A DNA stretch of 52,983 nt from Burkholderia diffusa (GCF_902499115.1 NZ_CABVPN010000039.1:1-52983); one strand, 5' to 3'; counted from the stretch's first letter, positions 9,155 to 18,883 are shown. Program-made: numbers and translations. The notes: generated by a model not told the origin, from the letters alone.

Positions 9155-9202
9155 CGACCGTCCTCGCGCGCCGCCTCTTCCCGCATTACTGTCTCAACGG
9201 CC

Positions 9203-9985
9203 ATGACCTATACCAGCTCTACCGTTCGCGTGCCTGACGTCGGCGCCGTGCCGCGTCATATCGCGATCATCATGGACGGCAACGGCCGTTGGGCGACCGA
9301 ACGCCGCTTGCCGCGCGTCGCGGGGCACACCCGCGGCGTGGATGCCGTGCGGGCGGTGGTCGAAGGCTGCGCGCGCGCCGGCGTCGAATACCTGACGCTG
9401 TTCGCGTTCAGTTCGGAAAACTGGCGCCGGCCGAACGACGAAGTGTCGTTCCTGATGCGGCTGTTCATCACCGCGCTCGAACGCGAGATCGGCAAGCTGC
9501 ATGCGAACGGGATCCGCCTGCGGGTGGTGGGCGATCTCGAGCGATTCGAGCCGCGCATCCGCGAACTGATCCGCCGCGCCGAAACCAAGACGGCGCGCAA
9601 CACCCGTCTCACCCTGACGATCGCCGCGAACTACGGCGGCCGCTGGGACATCCTGCAGGCGACGAAGAAGCTCGTCGAGCAGGCCGTGCGCGAGGGCCGC
9701 GAGGTCGACGTGACCGAAGACGCGTTCGCGCCGCACCTGGCGATGGCCTATGCGCCGGAGCCCGATCTCTTCATCCGCACCGGCGGCGAGCAGCGTGTCA
9801 GCAATTTCCTGCTGTGGCAGCTCGCGTACGCCGAATTCTATTTCACCGACAAATACTGGCCGGACTTCGACGGCGCGGCGCTGGCCGACGCGATCGCATC
9901 GTATACCGAGCGCGAGCGCCGTTTCGGGCGCACCAGCGCGCAGCTCGAACCACAATCGCAGAACGCCGATTCCCTTTCATGCTGA
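9203..9985 (+). CDS. uppS: Undecaprenyl diphosphate synthase (cis-prenyltransferase)
   Basis: 260 aa. It condenses eight IPP units onto FPP to make C55-PP, the lipid carrier for peptidoglycan and O-antigen. The catalytic signature HIAIIMDGNGRWA is at 19-31 (Asp25), followed by SSENWRRPNDEV and the C-terminal block RTGGEQRVSNFLLWQLAY ending in EFYFTDKYWPDF. The 3' end overlaps cdsA by 7 nt, indicating translational coupling in the lipid-precursor cluster uppS-cdsA-dxr. Confidence 0.97.
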   Translation: MTYTSSTVRVPDVGAVPRHIAIIMDGNGRWATERRLPRVAGHTRGVDAVRAVVEGCARAGVEYLTLFAFSSENWRRPNDEVSFLMRLFITALEREIGKLHANGIRLRVVGDLERFEPRIRELIRRAETKTARNTRLTLTIAANYGGRWDILQATKKLVEQAVREGREVDVTEDAFAPHLAMAYAPEPDLFIRTGGEQRVSNFLLWQLAYAEFYFTDKYWPDFDGAALADAIASYTERERRFGRTSAQLEPQSQNADSLSC

Positions 9986-10800
9986 AGACCCGTGTGATCA
10001 CGGCGGTCGTGATGCTGGCAGTGTTGCTGCCCGTGACGCTGTTCGCGCCGCTCACCGCGTTCGGCGCGCTGATCGGCGTCGTGCTCGTGTTCGCCGCGTG
10101 GGAGTGGGCGCGCCTGCTCAAGCTCGGCGCGACCGGTTCGGTCGTCTACGCGATCGTCGCGGCACTGGCGCTCGCGGCGACCGCGCCGCTCGGCGTCGAA
10201 GCCGCTGCGTCCCGTCCCCTTTTTATGGCAGCTGGCGTCTTCTGGCTGCTGGTCGGCCCGTTCTCGCTGCAGCGTAAGCCGGAGCTCGCCGGCGGCGTGT
10301 GGCGGCCGTTCCTGCTCGCGGCCGGGCTCGCGGTGTTCGCGGCCTGCTGGCACGCGGTCGTCGCGGCGCGTGCGCAGGGCGTTTCGTTCGTGCTGTCGCT
10401 GCTTCTGGTCGTCTGGCTGGCCGATATCGGCGCATACTTCGCGGGCAAGGCCTTCGGAAAGCGTAAACTGGCCGTTACGATCAGTCCCGGCAAGAGCTGG
10501 GAAGGCGCGATCGGCGGCTGGCTCGCCGTGATGGTCGTCGCGGGTGTCGCGATGGCCGCGCACTGGTTCGAGCCGACCCTGTTTTCCGCACTCGCCGCGC
10601 GTTACGGGATGCCCGGCGCGTGGGCCGCGCTGACGCTGCTGGTCGTCTACAGCGTGATCGGCGACCTGTTCGAGTCGCTGCTCAAGCGTCAGGCGGGCGT
10701 GAAGGATTCGAGCGGCCTGCTGCCCGGTCACGGCGGCGTGCTCGACCGCGTCGACGCGCTGCTGCCGGTGCTGCCGCTCGCAATGCTGCTGCTTGGTTAA
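9979..10800 (+). CDS. cdsA: Phosphatidate cytidylyltransferase (CDP-diglyceride synthase)
   Basis: 273 aa polytopic inner-membrane protein making CDP-diacylglycerol for all phospholipids. It shows about 7-8 hydrophobic segments. The C-terminal CDS signature is complete: SLLKRQAGVKDSSGLLPGHG followed by GVLDR. The start ATG at 9979 lies inside the end of uppS (7-nt overlap), and homologues begin MLKTRV. A much longer upstream reading frame (from 9289) is only the shadow of uppS. Confidence 0.95.
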   Translation: MLKTRVITAVVMLAVLLPVTLFAPLTAFGALIGVVLVFAAWEWARLLKLGATGSVVYAIVAALALAATAPLGVEAAASRPLFMAAGVFWLLVGPFSLQRKPELAGGVWRPFLLAAGLAVFAACWHAVVAARAQGVSFVLSLLLVVWLADIGAYFAGKAFGKRKLAVTISPGKSWEGAIGGWLAVMVVAGVAMAAHWFEPTLFSALAARYGMPGAWAALTLLVVYSVIGDLFESLLKRQAGVKDSSGLLPGHGGVLDRVDALLPVLPLAMLLLG

Positions 10801-10815
10801 ACCACTATTTCTGTT

Positions 10816-12012
10816 ATGCAAAAACGTCTGACACTGCTCGGTTCCACGGGCTCGATCGGAGACAGCACGCTCGACGTGGTCGCCCGCCATCCCGAGCGTT
10901 TCTCGGTCTACGCGCTGACCGCGCACCGCAACGGCGACAAGCTCGTCGAGCAGTGCCTGCGCTTCGCGCCCGAAATCGCGGTGGTCGGCGATGCGAACAC
11001 GGCGGCGCACGTCGAGGCGAAACTGCGCGCGGCGGGCAGCAAGACCACGGTGCTGTACGGGCCGCAGGCGCTCGTCGACGTGTCGAAGAGCGACGGCTGC
11101 GATACGGTCGTCGCCGCGATCGTCGGCGCTGCAGGCCTTGCGCCGAGCCTCGCGGCCGCGCGCGCCGGCAAGCGCATCCTGCTCGCGAACAAGGAATCGC
11201 TCGTGATGTCGGGCGCGATCTTCATGGACGCCGTGCGCGACCATGGCGCGATCCTGCTGCCGGTCGACAGCGAACACAACGCGATCTTCCAGTGCATGCC
11301 GCGCGACGAGAACGAACACGGCGGGATCTCGAAGATCATCCTGACCGCATCGGGCGGCCCGTTCCGTACGCGCGAGCCGGCCACGCTCGTCGACGTGACG
11401 CCGGACGAAGCGTGCAAGCACCCGAACTGGGTGATGGGCCGCAAGATTTCCGTCGATTCCGCGACGATGATGAACAAGGGCCTCGAAGTGATCGAGGCGC
11501 ACTGGATCTTCGGCTTGGCCGGTGACCGGATCGACGTGCTGATTCACCCGCAGAGCGTGATCCATTCGCTCGTGTCGTACCGCGACGGCTCGGTGCTCGC
11601 TCAGCTCGGCAATCCCGACATGCGCACGCCGATCGCGCACGCGCTCGCGTTCCCGGAGCGCGTCGACGCCGGTGTCGACCAGCTCGACCTCGCGCAAATC
11701 GCGCAGCTGTCGTTCGAGAAGCCCGATTACACGCGCTTCCCGTGCCTCGCGCTCGCGCTGAAGGCGCTTGAGGAGGGCGGTATCGCGAGCGCCGCGTTGA
11801 ACGCGGCGAACGAAATCGCGGTCGAAGCATTTCTCGAACGCCGGATCGGCTTCATGGCGATCGCGGCGACGGTCGATGCGGTGCTCAACGCGCTGCCGAA
11901 CCGTAACCCGAACGGGCTCGACGACGTCCTTGCGGCGGATGCCGAGGCACGCCGCCTCGCCGCCGAGATCATTGCGAAAGCGCCTGCGCCACGCGTGGAG
12001 CGCGCTGTCTGA
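10816..12012 (+). CDS. dxr: 1-deoxy-D-xylulose 5-phosphate reductoisomerase
   Basis: 398 aa, second enzyme of the MEP isoprenoid pathway (DXP to MEP, NADPH-dependent). The N-terminus carries the NADPH-binding LGSTGSIGDSTLDVV; the catalytic region has ANKESLVMSG, PVDSEHNAIFQC, TASGGPF and KISVDSATMMNKGLEVIEAHW with its metal-binding acids. Length is normal. It lies 15 nt after cdsA and 11 nt before rseP, the conserved order uppS-cdsA-dxr-rseP-bamA of proteobacteria, so it is almost certainly cotranscribed. Confidence 0.98.
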   Translation: MQKRLTLLGSTGSIGDSTLDVVARHPERFSVYALTAHRNGDKLVEQCLRFAPEIAVVGDANTAAHVEAKLRAAGSKTTVLYGPQALVDVSKSDGCDTVVAAIVGAAGLAPSLAAARAGKRILLANKESLVMSGAIFMDAVRDHGAILLPVDSEHNAIFQCMPRDENEHGGISKIILTASGGPFRTREPATLVDVTPDEACKHPNWVMGRKISVDSATMMNKGLEVIEAHWIFGLAGDRIDVLIHPQSVIHSLVSYRDGSVLAQLGNPDMRTPIAHALAFPERVDAGVDQLDLAQIAQLSFEKPDYTRFPCLALALKALEEGGIASAALNAANEIAVEAFLERRIGFMAIAATVDAVLNALPNRNPNGLDDVLAADAEARRLAAEIIAKAPAPRVERAV

Positions 12013-12023
12013 ATGAGGTGCTC

Positions 12024-13397
12024 ATGAACGTGCTGGTCGAACTGATCGCGTTTGCCGTGGCGATCGGGGTGCTGGTCGTCGTGCATGAGTACGGACATTA
12101 TCGCGTCGCGCGCTGGTGCGGCGTGAAGGTGCTGCGTTTCTCGATCGGCTTCGGTCAGCCCGTCGCGCGCTGGGTCAGCCGCAGGACGGGCACTGAATGG
12201 ACGCTCTCCGCGTTGCCGCTGGGCGGTTACGTGAAGATGCTCGACGAGCGTGAACCGGGGTCGAGCGTCAAGCCCGAGGAACTCGATCAGGCGTTCAACC
12301 GGCAATCGGTGTTCAAGCGCATCGCGATCGTCGCCGCCGGCCCGATCGCGAACTTCCTGTTGGCAATCGTCCTCTTTTCCGCTGTATTCGCGACCGGCGT
12401 GACCGAGCCGGCCGCGGTGCTCGCGCCGCCGGCTGCCGGCACGGTGGCGGCTCGCGCGGGCTTCGACGGCAGCGAGACGATCGTGTCGATTCGCGACGCC
12501 GACGGCGGCGAGGCCGCGTCGGTGCGCTCGTGGTCGGACCTGCGCTGGAAGCTGCTGTCCGCCGCGTTCGATCATCGCGAGGTCGTGCTCGGCGCGCGCG
12601 ACGGCGGTTCGGCGACGTTCGACTTCCGGGTCGACCTGCGCAATGTTCCCGAAAGCCAGCTCGACGACGATTTCATGATGCGCCTGGGCTTCGAGACCGG
12701 CGGCGGCACGCTGTCGGTGGCGTCGGTGCAGCCCGGCAGCGCGGCCGAGCAGGCGGGCCTGAAGGCCGGCGACAAGCTGCTGGCGCTCGACGGCAATCCG
12801 ATCGGCGGCGCATCGCGCTTCATCGACGCGGTGAAGCACCATGCGGGCCAGCCGGTCGAGCTGCGGGTCGAGCGCGGCGGCGCGACGCAAACCGTGCAGA
12901 TCGTGCCGCAGGCGCAGCGCGATGATGAAACGGGGCAGCAGATCGGCCGCATCGGCGCGGCGCTGTCGATGCACACGCCGTCGGTCGACGTGCGCTATGG
13001 GCCGATCGAGAGTCTGCGGCTCGGTGCGCACCGCACGTGGGACATTGCGATTTACTCGCTGAAGATGTTCGGACGGATGATCACGGGCGATGCGTCGCTG
13101 AAGAATCTGTCCGGCCCGGTGACGATTGCCGACTACGCCGGCAAGAGCGCTCGGCTCGGTCCGTCGGCCTTCCTGTCGTTCCTCGCCCTTGTCAGCATTA
13201 GCCTCGGGGTGCTGAACTTGCTGCCGATTCCCGTTTTGGACGGGGGGCATCTGTTATATTATCTGGTTGAAGCCGCGACCGGGAAAGCCGTCTCGGAGCG
13301 TTGGCAGCTGATTCTGCAAAGAGCCGGGTTGATCTGCATCGTCGCGTTGTCGGCGATCGCGCTGTTCAACGACCTGGCTCGGTTAATCCATTTCTGA
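12024..13397 (+). CDS. rseP: RseP site-2 intramembrane zinc protease
   Basis: 457 aa inner-membrane protease that performs the second cleavage of anti-sigma factor RseA and clears signal-peptide remnants. HEYGH at 21-25 gives the HExxH zinc site in the first membrane helix; LLPIPVLDGGHLLYYL near the C-terminus supplies the third ligand. A PDZ domain (about 220-300, GGGTLSVASVQPGSAAEQAG region) follows a more degenerate one. ATG 12024 is chosen because AGG at 12016-12018 sits at proper distance; an in-frame GTG at 12018 would add two residues. Confidence 0.96.
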   Translation: MNVLVELIAFAVAIGVLVVVHEYGHYRVARWCGVKVLRFSIGFGQPVARWVSRRTGTEWTLSALPLGGYVKMLDEREPGSSVKPEELDQAFNRQSVFKRIAIVAAGPIANFLLAIVLFSAVFATGVTEPAAVLAPPAAGTVAARAGFDGSETIVSIRDADGGEAASVRSWSDLRWKLLSAAFDHREVVLGARDGGSATFDFRVDLRNVPESQLDDDFMMRLGFETGGGTLSVASVQPGSAAEQAGLKAGDKLLALDGNPIGGASRFIDAVKHHAGQPVELRVERGGATQTVQIVPQAQRDDETGQQIGRIGAALSMHTPSVDVRYGPIESLRLGAHRTWDIAIYSLKMFGRMITGDASLKNLSGPVTIADYAGKSARLGPSAFLSFLALVSISLGVLNLLPIPVLDGGHLLYYLVEAATGKAVSERWQLILQRAGLICIVALSAIALFNDLARLIHF

Positions 13398-13402
13398 AGC
13401 GT

Positions 13403-13430
13403 CAGGCGGCGGCCAGTCGGCCGCCGCCTG
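13403..13430 (+). other. Strong stem-loop between rseP and bamA
   Basis: CAGGCGGCGGCC (13403-13414) pairs perfectly with GGCCGCCGCCTG (13419-13430) over a 4-nt loop. It is followed by ATTTGATG rather than a T tract, so it is not a good intrinsic terminator. It could be an mRNA-processing or stabilising hairpin ahead of bamA. Confidence 0.6.
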
Positions 13431-13461
13431 ATTTGATGCAGCTAAATATTGGGGATGCACG

Positions 13462-15768
13462 TTGTTCAAACCTCATCGCTTTGTACCTAAGACAGTTGCA
13501 GCGGCCGCGCTCGCCGCGCACGGCCTCGCGGCGCATGCAGCGGCACCGTTCGTGGTGCAAGACATCAAGATCGAGGGGTTGCAGCGCGTCGAAGCGGGTT
13601 CGGTGTTTGCCTACCTGCCGATCAAGCAGGGCGATACCTTCACCGACGACAAGGCATCCGAAGCAATCCGCGCGCTGTACGCGACGGGCTTCTTCAACGA
13701 CGTGCGCATCGCCACCCAGGGCAACGTCGTGATCGTGCAGGTGCAGGAGCGTCCGGCCATCGCGTCGATCGACTTCACCGGCACGAAGGAATTCGACAAG
13801 GACAACCTGACGAAGGCGCTGCGCGCGGTGGGTCTGGCCGACGGCCGCTACTACGACAAGGCGCTCGTCGACAAGGCGGAGCAGGAGCTCAAGCGTCAGT
13901 ACCTGACGCGCGGCTTCTACGCGGCCGAGGTCAAGACGACGATCACGCCGGTCGACGCGAACCGCGTGTCGATCCTGTTCGCGGTCGCCGAAGGCCCGAG
14001 CGCGAAGATCCGCCAGATCAACTTCATCGGCAACAAGGCGTTCAGCACCAGCACGCTGCGCGACGAAATGCAGCTGTCGACGCCGAACTGGTTCTCCTGG
14101 TACACGAAGAACGACCTGTACTCGAAGGAAAAGCTCACGGGCGACCTCGAGGCCGTGCGCTCGTACTACCTGAACCGCGGCTACCTCGAGTTCAACATCG
14201 AGTCGACCCAGGTGTCGATCTCGCCCGACAAGAAGGACATGTACCTGACGGTCACGCTGCACGAAGGCGAGCCGTACACGGTGTCGGGCATCAAGCTGTC
14301 GGGCAATCTGCTCGATCGCGAAGCCGAACTGAACAAGCTGATCAAGATCAAGCCGGGCGATCGTTTCTCGGCCGAAAAGCTGCAGCAAACGACGAAGTCG
14401 ATCGTCGACAAGCTCGGTGAATACGGTTACGCATTTGCGACCGTCAACGCGCAACCGGACATCGACCAGGCGAACCACAAGGTGAACCTGAACCTCGTCG
14501 TCGATCCGAGCCGCCGCGTGTACGTGCGCCGCATCAACGTGGTCGGCAACACGCGTACGCGCGACGAAGTCGTGCGCCGCGAAATGCGCCAGCTCGAAAG
14601 CTCGTGGTTCGATTCGAACCGCCTCGCGCTGTCGAAGGATCGCGTGAACCGTCTCGGCTACTTCACCAACGTCGACGTGACGACGGTGCCCGTCGAAGGC
14701 ACGAACGACCAGGTCGACGTGAACGTGAAGGTCGATGAAAAGCCGACCGGCGCGATCACGCTGGGTGCCGGCTTCTCGTCGACGGACAAGGTGGTGCTGT
14801 CGGCCGGCGTGTCGCAGGACAACGTGTTCGGTTCGGGCACGAGCCTGTCGGTGAACGTCAATACCGCGAAGAGCTACCGTACGCTGACCGTCACACAGGT
14901 CGACCCGTACTTCACGGTCGACGGCATCAAGCGGATCACGGACGTCTACTACCGCACGTACCAGCCGCTCTACTATTCGACGAGCTCGAGCTTCCGGATC
15001 ATCAGCGCGGGCGGCAACCTGAAGTTCGGCATTCCGTTCTCGGAAGTCGACACCGTCTACTTCGGCGCGGGCTTCGAGCAGAACCGTCTCGACGTCGACT
15101 CGAACACGCCGCAGAGCTACCAGGATTACGTGAACGAGTTCGGCCGCGTGTCGAACACGGTGCCGCTGACGGTCGCATGGTCGCGCGACGCGCGTGACAG
15201 CGCGCTGATCCCGAGCCGCGGCTACTTCACGCAGGCGAACGTCGAATACGGCGTGCCGGTCGGCAAGATCCAGTACTACAAGGCCGACCTGCAGGCGCAG
15301 TACTACTATTCGTTCTCGCGTGGCTTCATCCTGGGCCTGAACCTGCAAGGCGGCTACGGTAACGGTATCGGCAACCCGTACCCGATCTTCAAGAACTACT
15401 ACGCGGGCGGTATCGGCTCCGTGCGTGGCTACGAGCCGAGCTCGCTGGGCCCGCGCGACACGAAGACGAACGACCCGATCGGCGGTTCGAAGATGCTGGT
15501 CGGCAACATCGAGCTGACGTTCCCGCTGCCGGGCACCGGCTACGACCGCACGCTGCGCGTGTTCACGTTCCTCGACGGCGGTAACGTCTGGGGCAACGCG
15601 CCGGGCGGCACGAGTACCGGCGCGAACGGCCTGCGTTACGGCTACGGTGTGGGTCTCGCCTGGATCTCGCCGATCGGCCCGCTGAAGCTGAGCCTCGGCT
15701 TCCCGCTGCAGAAGCATGAAGGCGACCAGTACCAGAAATTCCAGTTCCAGATCGGGACGGCGTTCTGA
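13462..15768 (+). CDS. bamA: BamA, outer-membrane protein assembly factor
   Basis: 768 aa Omp85-family protein, the essential core of the BAM complex. A cleavable signal peptide (MFKPHRF..., cleavage near AAHAAAPF, residues ~22-30) is followed by five POTRA domains (about 30-430) and a 16-strand barrel ending in the aromatic C-terminus QIGTAF. Barrel motifs include GGIGSVRGYEPSSLGP (the VRGY/F loop 6 motif). The only sensible start is TTG at 13462; the nearby ATG at 13455 is out of frame. It lies between rseP and skp as in most proteobacteria. Confidence 0.96.
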   Translation: MFKPHRFVPKTVAAAALAAHGLAAHAAAPFVVQDIKIEGLQRVEAGSVFAYLPIKQGDTFTDDKASEAIRALYATGFFNDVRIATQGNVVIVQVQERPAIASIDFTGTKEFDKDNLTKALRAVGLADGRYYDKALVDKAEQELKRQYLTRGFYAAEVKTTITPVDANRVSILFAVAEGPSAKIRQINFIGNKAFSTSTLRDEMQLSTPNWFSWYTKNDLYSKEKLTGDLEAVRSYYLNRGYLEFNIESTQVSISPDKKDMYLTVTLHEGEPYTVSGIKLSGNLLDREAELNKLIKIKPGDRFSAEKLQQTTKSIVDKLGEYGYAFATVNAQPDIDQANHKVNLNLVVDPSRRVYVRRINVVGNTRTRDEVVRREMRQLESSWFDSNRLALSKDRVNRLGYFTNVDVTTVPVEGTNDQVDVNVKVDEKPTGAITLGAGFSSTDKVVLSAGVSQDNVFGSGTSLSVNVNTAKSYRTLTVTQVDPYFTVDGIKRITDVYYRTYQPLYYSTSSSFRIISAGGNLKFGIPFSEVDTVYFGAGFEQNRLDVDSNTPQSYQDYVNEFGRVSNTVPLTVAWSRDARDSALIPSRGYFTQANVEYGVPVGKIQYYKADLQAQYYYSFSRGFILGLNLQGGYGNGIGNPYPIFKNYYAGGIGSVRGYEPSSLGPRDTKTNDPIGGSKMLVGNIELTFPLPGTGYDRTLRVFTFLDGGNVWGNAPGGTSTGANGLRYGYGVGLAWISPIGPLKLSLGFPLQKHEGDQYQKFQFQIGTAF

Positions 15769-15802
15769 TCGAACGCATGACAACAGCAACGAGAGGGTAA
15801 TT

Positions 15803-16330
15803 TTGCTAACCGGTAAGTTTTCGAAACGAGTGATGTGTGCGCTGACCGTTGCGCTGGCCTTGGGCGCGGCGACGGCACATGCTCAGGACGTCGCCCGCAT
15901 CGCGGCGGTCAATTCGGATCGGATCCTGCGCGAGTCGGCGCCCGCCAAGTCGGCGCAGACGAAGCTCGAAGCCGAGTTCGCGAAGCGCGACAAGGATCTG
16001 CAGGACCTCGCGGCGCGTCTGAAGTCGATGTCCGACTCGCTGGACAAGAATGGCGCGTCGCTGTCGGCGGCCGATCGCGCACAGAAGCAGCGCGATCTCG
16101 CGCAGCTCGATACCGACTTCCAGCGCAAGCAGCGCGAGTTTCGCGAAGACCTGAACCAGCGCCGCAACGAGGAACTCGCGGCGGTGCTGGAGCGTGCGAA
16201 CAAGGTCATCAAGCAGATCGCCGAGCAGCAGAATTACGACCTGATCGTGCAGGAAGCCGTGTACGTCAGCCCGCGCATCGACATCACCGACAAGGTGCTC
16301 AAGGCGCTCGCGTCCGGCTCGACGAACTGA
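15803..16330 (+). CDS. skp: Skp/OmpH-family periplasmic chaperone
   Basis: 175 aa. Skp is a trimeric jellyfish-shaped chaperone that carries unfolded outer-membrane proteins to BAM. A signal peptide (residues 1-28, hydrophobic MCALTVALALGAATAHAQ) is followed by a conserved start of the mature domain (RIAAVNSDRILRESAPAKSA) and a long coiled-coil (about 55-140) rich in Lys/Gln/Glu/Arg. The start is most likely TTG at 15803, preceded by GAGAGGG; no ATG exists until residue 11. It is 34 nt after bamA and 16 nt before lpxD. Confidence 0.93.
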   Translation: MLTGKFSKRVMCALTVALALGAATAHAQDVARIAAVNSDRILRESAPAKSAQTKLEAEFAKRDKDLQDLAARLKSMSDSLDKNGASLSAADRAQKQRDLAQLDTDFQRKQREFREDLNQRRNEELAAVLERANKVIKQIAEQQNYDLIVQEAVYVSPRIDITDKVLKALASGSTN

Positions 16331-16346
16331 ACGGAGCAGACGACGA

Positions 16347-17426
16347 ATGGCATTGACGCTTGAGGCACTCGTAAAGCGGTTCGGCGGCGAGATCGCCGGC
16401 GACGCCCAGTGCAAGGTGGGCGGCCTCGCGCCGCTCGACCAGGCAGGCCCTCAGCAACTCGCGTTTCTCGCGAATCCGAAGTACCTGTCGCAGGTCGAGA
16501 CGACCCGCGCCGGCGCGGTGCTGATCGCGCCGAAGGATCTCGAAAAGCTGGGCGCGGCCGCTGATGGCCGCAATTTCATCGTGACGCCGAATCCGTACGC
16601 GTACTTCGCGCGCGTCGCGCAGATGTTCATCGATCTCGCTACGCCGCCGCGCGCGGCCGGCGTGCATCCGAGCGCGACGATCGATCCGGCCGCGCAGGTG
16701 GCCGCGAGTGCGGTGATCGGTCCGCACGTGACGGTCGAGGCCGGCGCGGTGATCGAGGGCGGCGTGCAGCTCGACGCGAACGTGTTCGTCGGCCGCGGCA
16801 CCACGATCGGCGCCGGTTCGCACCTCTACCCGAACGCTTCGGTGTACCACGGCTGCAAGATCGGTCCGCGCGCGATCATTCATTCGGGTGCCGTGATCGG
16901 TTCCGACGGGTTCGGCTTCGCGCCGGATTTCGTCGGCGACGGCGATGCGCGTACCGGCAGCTGGGTCAAGATTCCGCAGGTCGGCGGCGTGTCGGTTGGC
17001 CCGGACGTCGAGATCGGTGCGAACACGACGATCGACCGCGGCGCGATGGCGGACACCGTCATCGAGGAATGCGTGAAGATCGACAACCAGGTGCAGATCG
17101 CCCACAACTGCCGGATCGGCGCCTACACGGTGATCGCCGGCAAGGCGGGCATCGCGGGCAGCACGACGATCGGCCGCCACTGCATGATCGGCGGCGCGGC
17201 CGGGATCGCCGGCCATGTGACGCTTGGCGACTATGTCATCATCACCGCGAATTCGGGCGTGTCGAAGTCGCTGCCGAAGGCAGGCATCTACACGAGCGCG
17301 TTCCCGGCCGTCGACCACGGCGAATGGAACAAGAGCGCCGCGCTCGTGCGTAACCTCGACAAGCTGCGCGACCGCATCAAGGCGCTCGAGACCGCGCTGG
17401 CCGCCCAGGGCGGCACGGACGCCTGA
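16347..17426 (+). CDS. lpxD: UDP-3-O-(3-hydroxyacyl)glucosamine N-acyltransferase
   Basis: 359 aa. Third step of lipid A synthesis: transfers a hydroxyacyl chain from ACP to the 2-amine of UDP-3-O-acyl-glucosamine. An N-terminal uridine-binding domain (about 1-105, [21 protein letters not shown] region) precedes left-handed beta-helix hexapeptide repeats (about 108-320) with the catalytic-His block [11 protein letters not shown], and a C-terminal helix. Length is typical. It starts the lpxD-fabZ-lpxA-lpxB lipid A cluster. Confidence 0.97.
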
Positions 17427-17556
17427 CCGACACCATGCGAGACCACGAACCGGGCACGGCCAGCGCATTCGGCCCGGTTTGCCAGACTGGGCCGCGCGGC
17501 GGCCCGCTTCAGCCTTTGCATCACCACCGCGCAGCTTCTGCGTGAGACGAACCATC

Positions 17557-18024
17557 ATGAGCACTGAAAAAATCAATCTCGACATCCACAAGATCCTCAC
17601 GCTGCTGCCGCATCGCTACCCGATTCTGCTCGTCGATCGCGTGCTCGAACTCGAGCCGCACAAGGGAATCAAAGCGCTGAAGAACGTGTCGATCAACGAG
17701 CCGTTCTTTCAGGGGCACTTCCCGAAGCGGCCAGTGATGCCGGGTGTGCTGATCCTCGAGGCGCTCGCTCAGGCGGCCGCGCTGCTGACGTTCGCGGAAG
17801 AGCAGCCGAAGGATCCGGAAAACACGCTGTACTACTTCGTCGGCATCGACGGTGCGCGCTTCAAGCGTGTCGTCGAACCGGGCGATCAGCTGATTCTGAA
17901 CGTGACGTTCGAACGCTACATCCGCGGGATCTGGAAGTTCAAGGCGGTGGCGGAAGTGGACGGCAAGGTGGCAGCTGAAGCCGAATTGATGTGCACGGTC
18001 AAGACGGCCGACGCGGCGCCCTGA
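17557..18024 (+). CDS. fabZ: 3-hydroxyacyl-ACP dehydratase FabZ
   Basis: 155 aa hot-dog-fold dehydratase of type II fatty-acid synthesis, acting on the same hydroxyacyl-ACP pool used by LpxA and LpxD. Motifs: [14 protein letters not shown] and [20 protein letters not shown], with catalytic His (GHFP) and Glu (ILEALAQ). The start ATG at 17557 ([13 protein letters not shown]) agrees with homologues; a longer frame opening at 17224 overlaps lpxD and is not real. The 130-bp gap before it and 67-bp gap after hold nothing else that I can identify. Confidence 0.97.
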
Positions 18025-18091
18025 GCGACGCAGCACGCATGGGTAACGTAACGCGAGCAACGCGACACATCACATCGAGAGGCAACGGCGC

Positions 18092-18880
18092 ATGACCAGG
18101 ATTCATCCTACCGCGATCGTCGAACCGGGCGCGCAGATCGACGAGTCCGTCGAGATCGGGCCGTACGCGGTCGTCGGGCCGCACGTCACGATCGGCGCGC
18201 GTACGACGATCGGGTCGCACAGCGTGATCGAAGGTCACACGACGCTCGGCGAGGACAACCGCATCGGCCATTACGCGTCGGTCGGCGGCCGTCCGCAGGA
18301 CATGAAGTACAAGGACGAGCCGACGAAGCTCGTGATCGGCAACCGCAACACGATCCGCGAATTCACGACGATCCACACCGGAACCGTGCAGGACGCGGGC
18401 GTGACGACGCTCGGCGACGACAACTGGATCATGGCCTATGTGCACATCGGTCATGACTGCCGCGTCGGCAACAACGTGATCCTGTCGAGCAACGCGCAGA
18501 TGGCCGGTCACGTCGAGATCGGCGACTGGGCGATCGTCGGCGGGATGTCGGGCGTGCACCAGTTCGTGCGCATCGGTGCGCACTCGATGCTGGGTGGCGC
18601 CTCGGCGCTCGTGCAGGACGTGCCGCCGTTCGTGATCGCGGCCGGCAACAAGGCCGAGCCGCACGGCATCAACGTCGAAGGCCTGCGCCGGCGCGGTTTC
18701 TCGCCCGACGCGATCTCGGCGCTGCGCAGCGCGTACCGCCTGCTGTACAAGAACGGCCTGTCGCTCGAGGAAGCGAAGGTGCAGTTGCGCGAGCTGGCGG
18801 CCGCGGGTGGCGAAGGCGACGCAGCGGTCACCGCGCTCGTCGCGTTCATCGACGCGTCCCAACGCGGCATCATCCGCTAA
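18092..18880 (+). CDS. lpxA: UDP-N-acetylglucosamine O-acyltransferase
   Basis: 262 aa, first enzyme of lipid A synthesis. Hexapeptide-repeat beta-helix from residue 3 (IHPTAIVEPGAQIDESVEIGPY) to about 190, containing HIGHDCRVGNN with the catalytic His region, GGMSGVHQFVRIG, and the C-terminal helical domain (GINVEGLRRRGFS...LRSAYRLLYKNGLS). Length matches the family. lpxB starts 3 nt after its stop, so the two are translationally linked. Confidence 0.97.
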   Translation: MTRIHPTAIVEPGAQIDESVEIGPYAVVGPHVTIGARTTIGSHSVIEGHTTLGEDNRIGHYASVGGRPQDMKYKDEPTKLVIGNRNTIREFTTIHTGTVQDAGVTTLGDDNWIMAYVHIGHDCRVGNNVILSSNAQMAGHVEIGDWAIVGGMSGVHQFVRIGAHSMLGGASALVQDVPPFVIAAGNKAEPHGINVEGLRRRGFSPDAISALRSAYRLLYKNGLSLEEAKVQLRELAAAGGEGDAAVTALVAFIDASQRGIIR

Positions 18881-18883
18881 GCG

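Noticed and set aside
12018..12023. GTG at 12018 as the rseP start
   Set aside because: It would overlap the ribosome-binding AGG and adds only two residues; ATG 12024 is better placed.
13246..13270. TTGGAC and TATATT near the end of rseP as a bamA promoter
   Set aside because: The spacing is only 13 bp, too short for a sigma-70 promoter. An AT-rich segment remains but there is no good pairing of boxes.
13402..15789. A 795-codon minus-strand open frame opposite bamA
   Set aside because: Antisense shadow of bamA; the BamA protein is fully supported.
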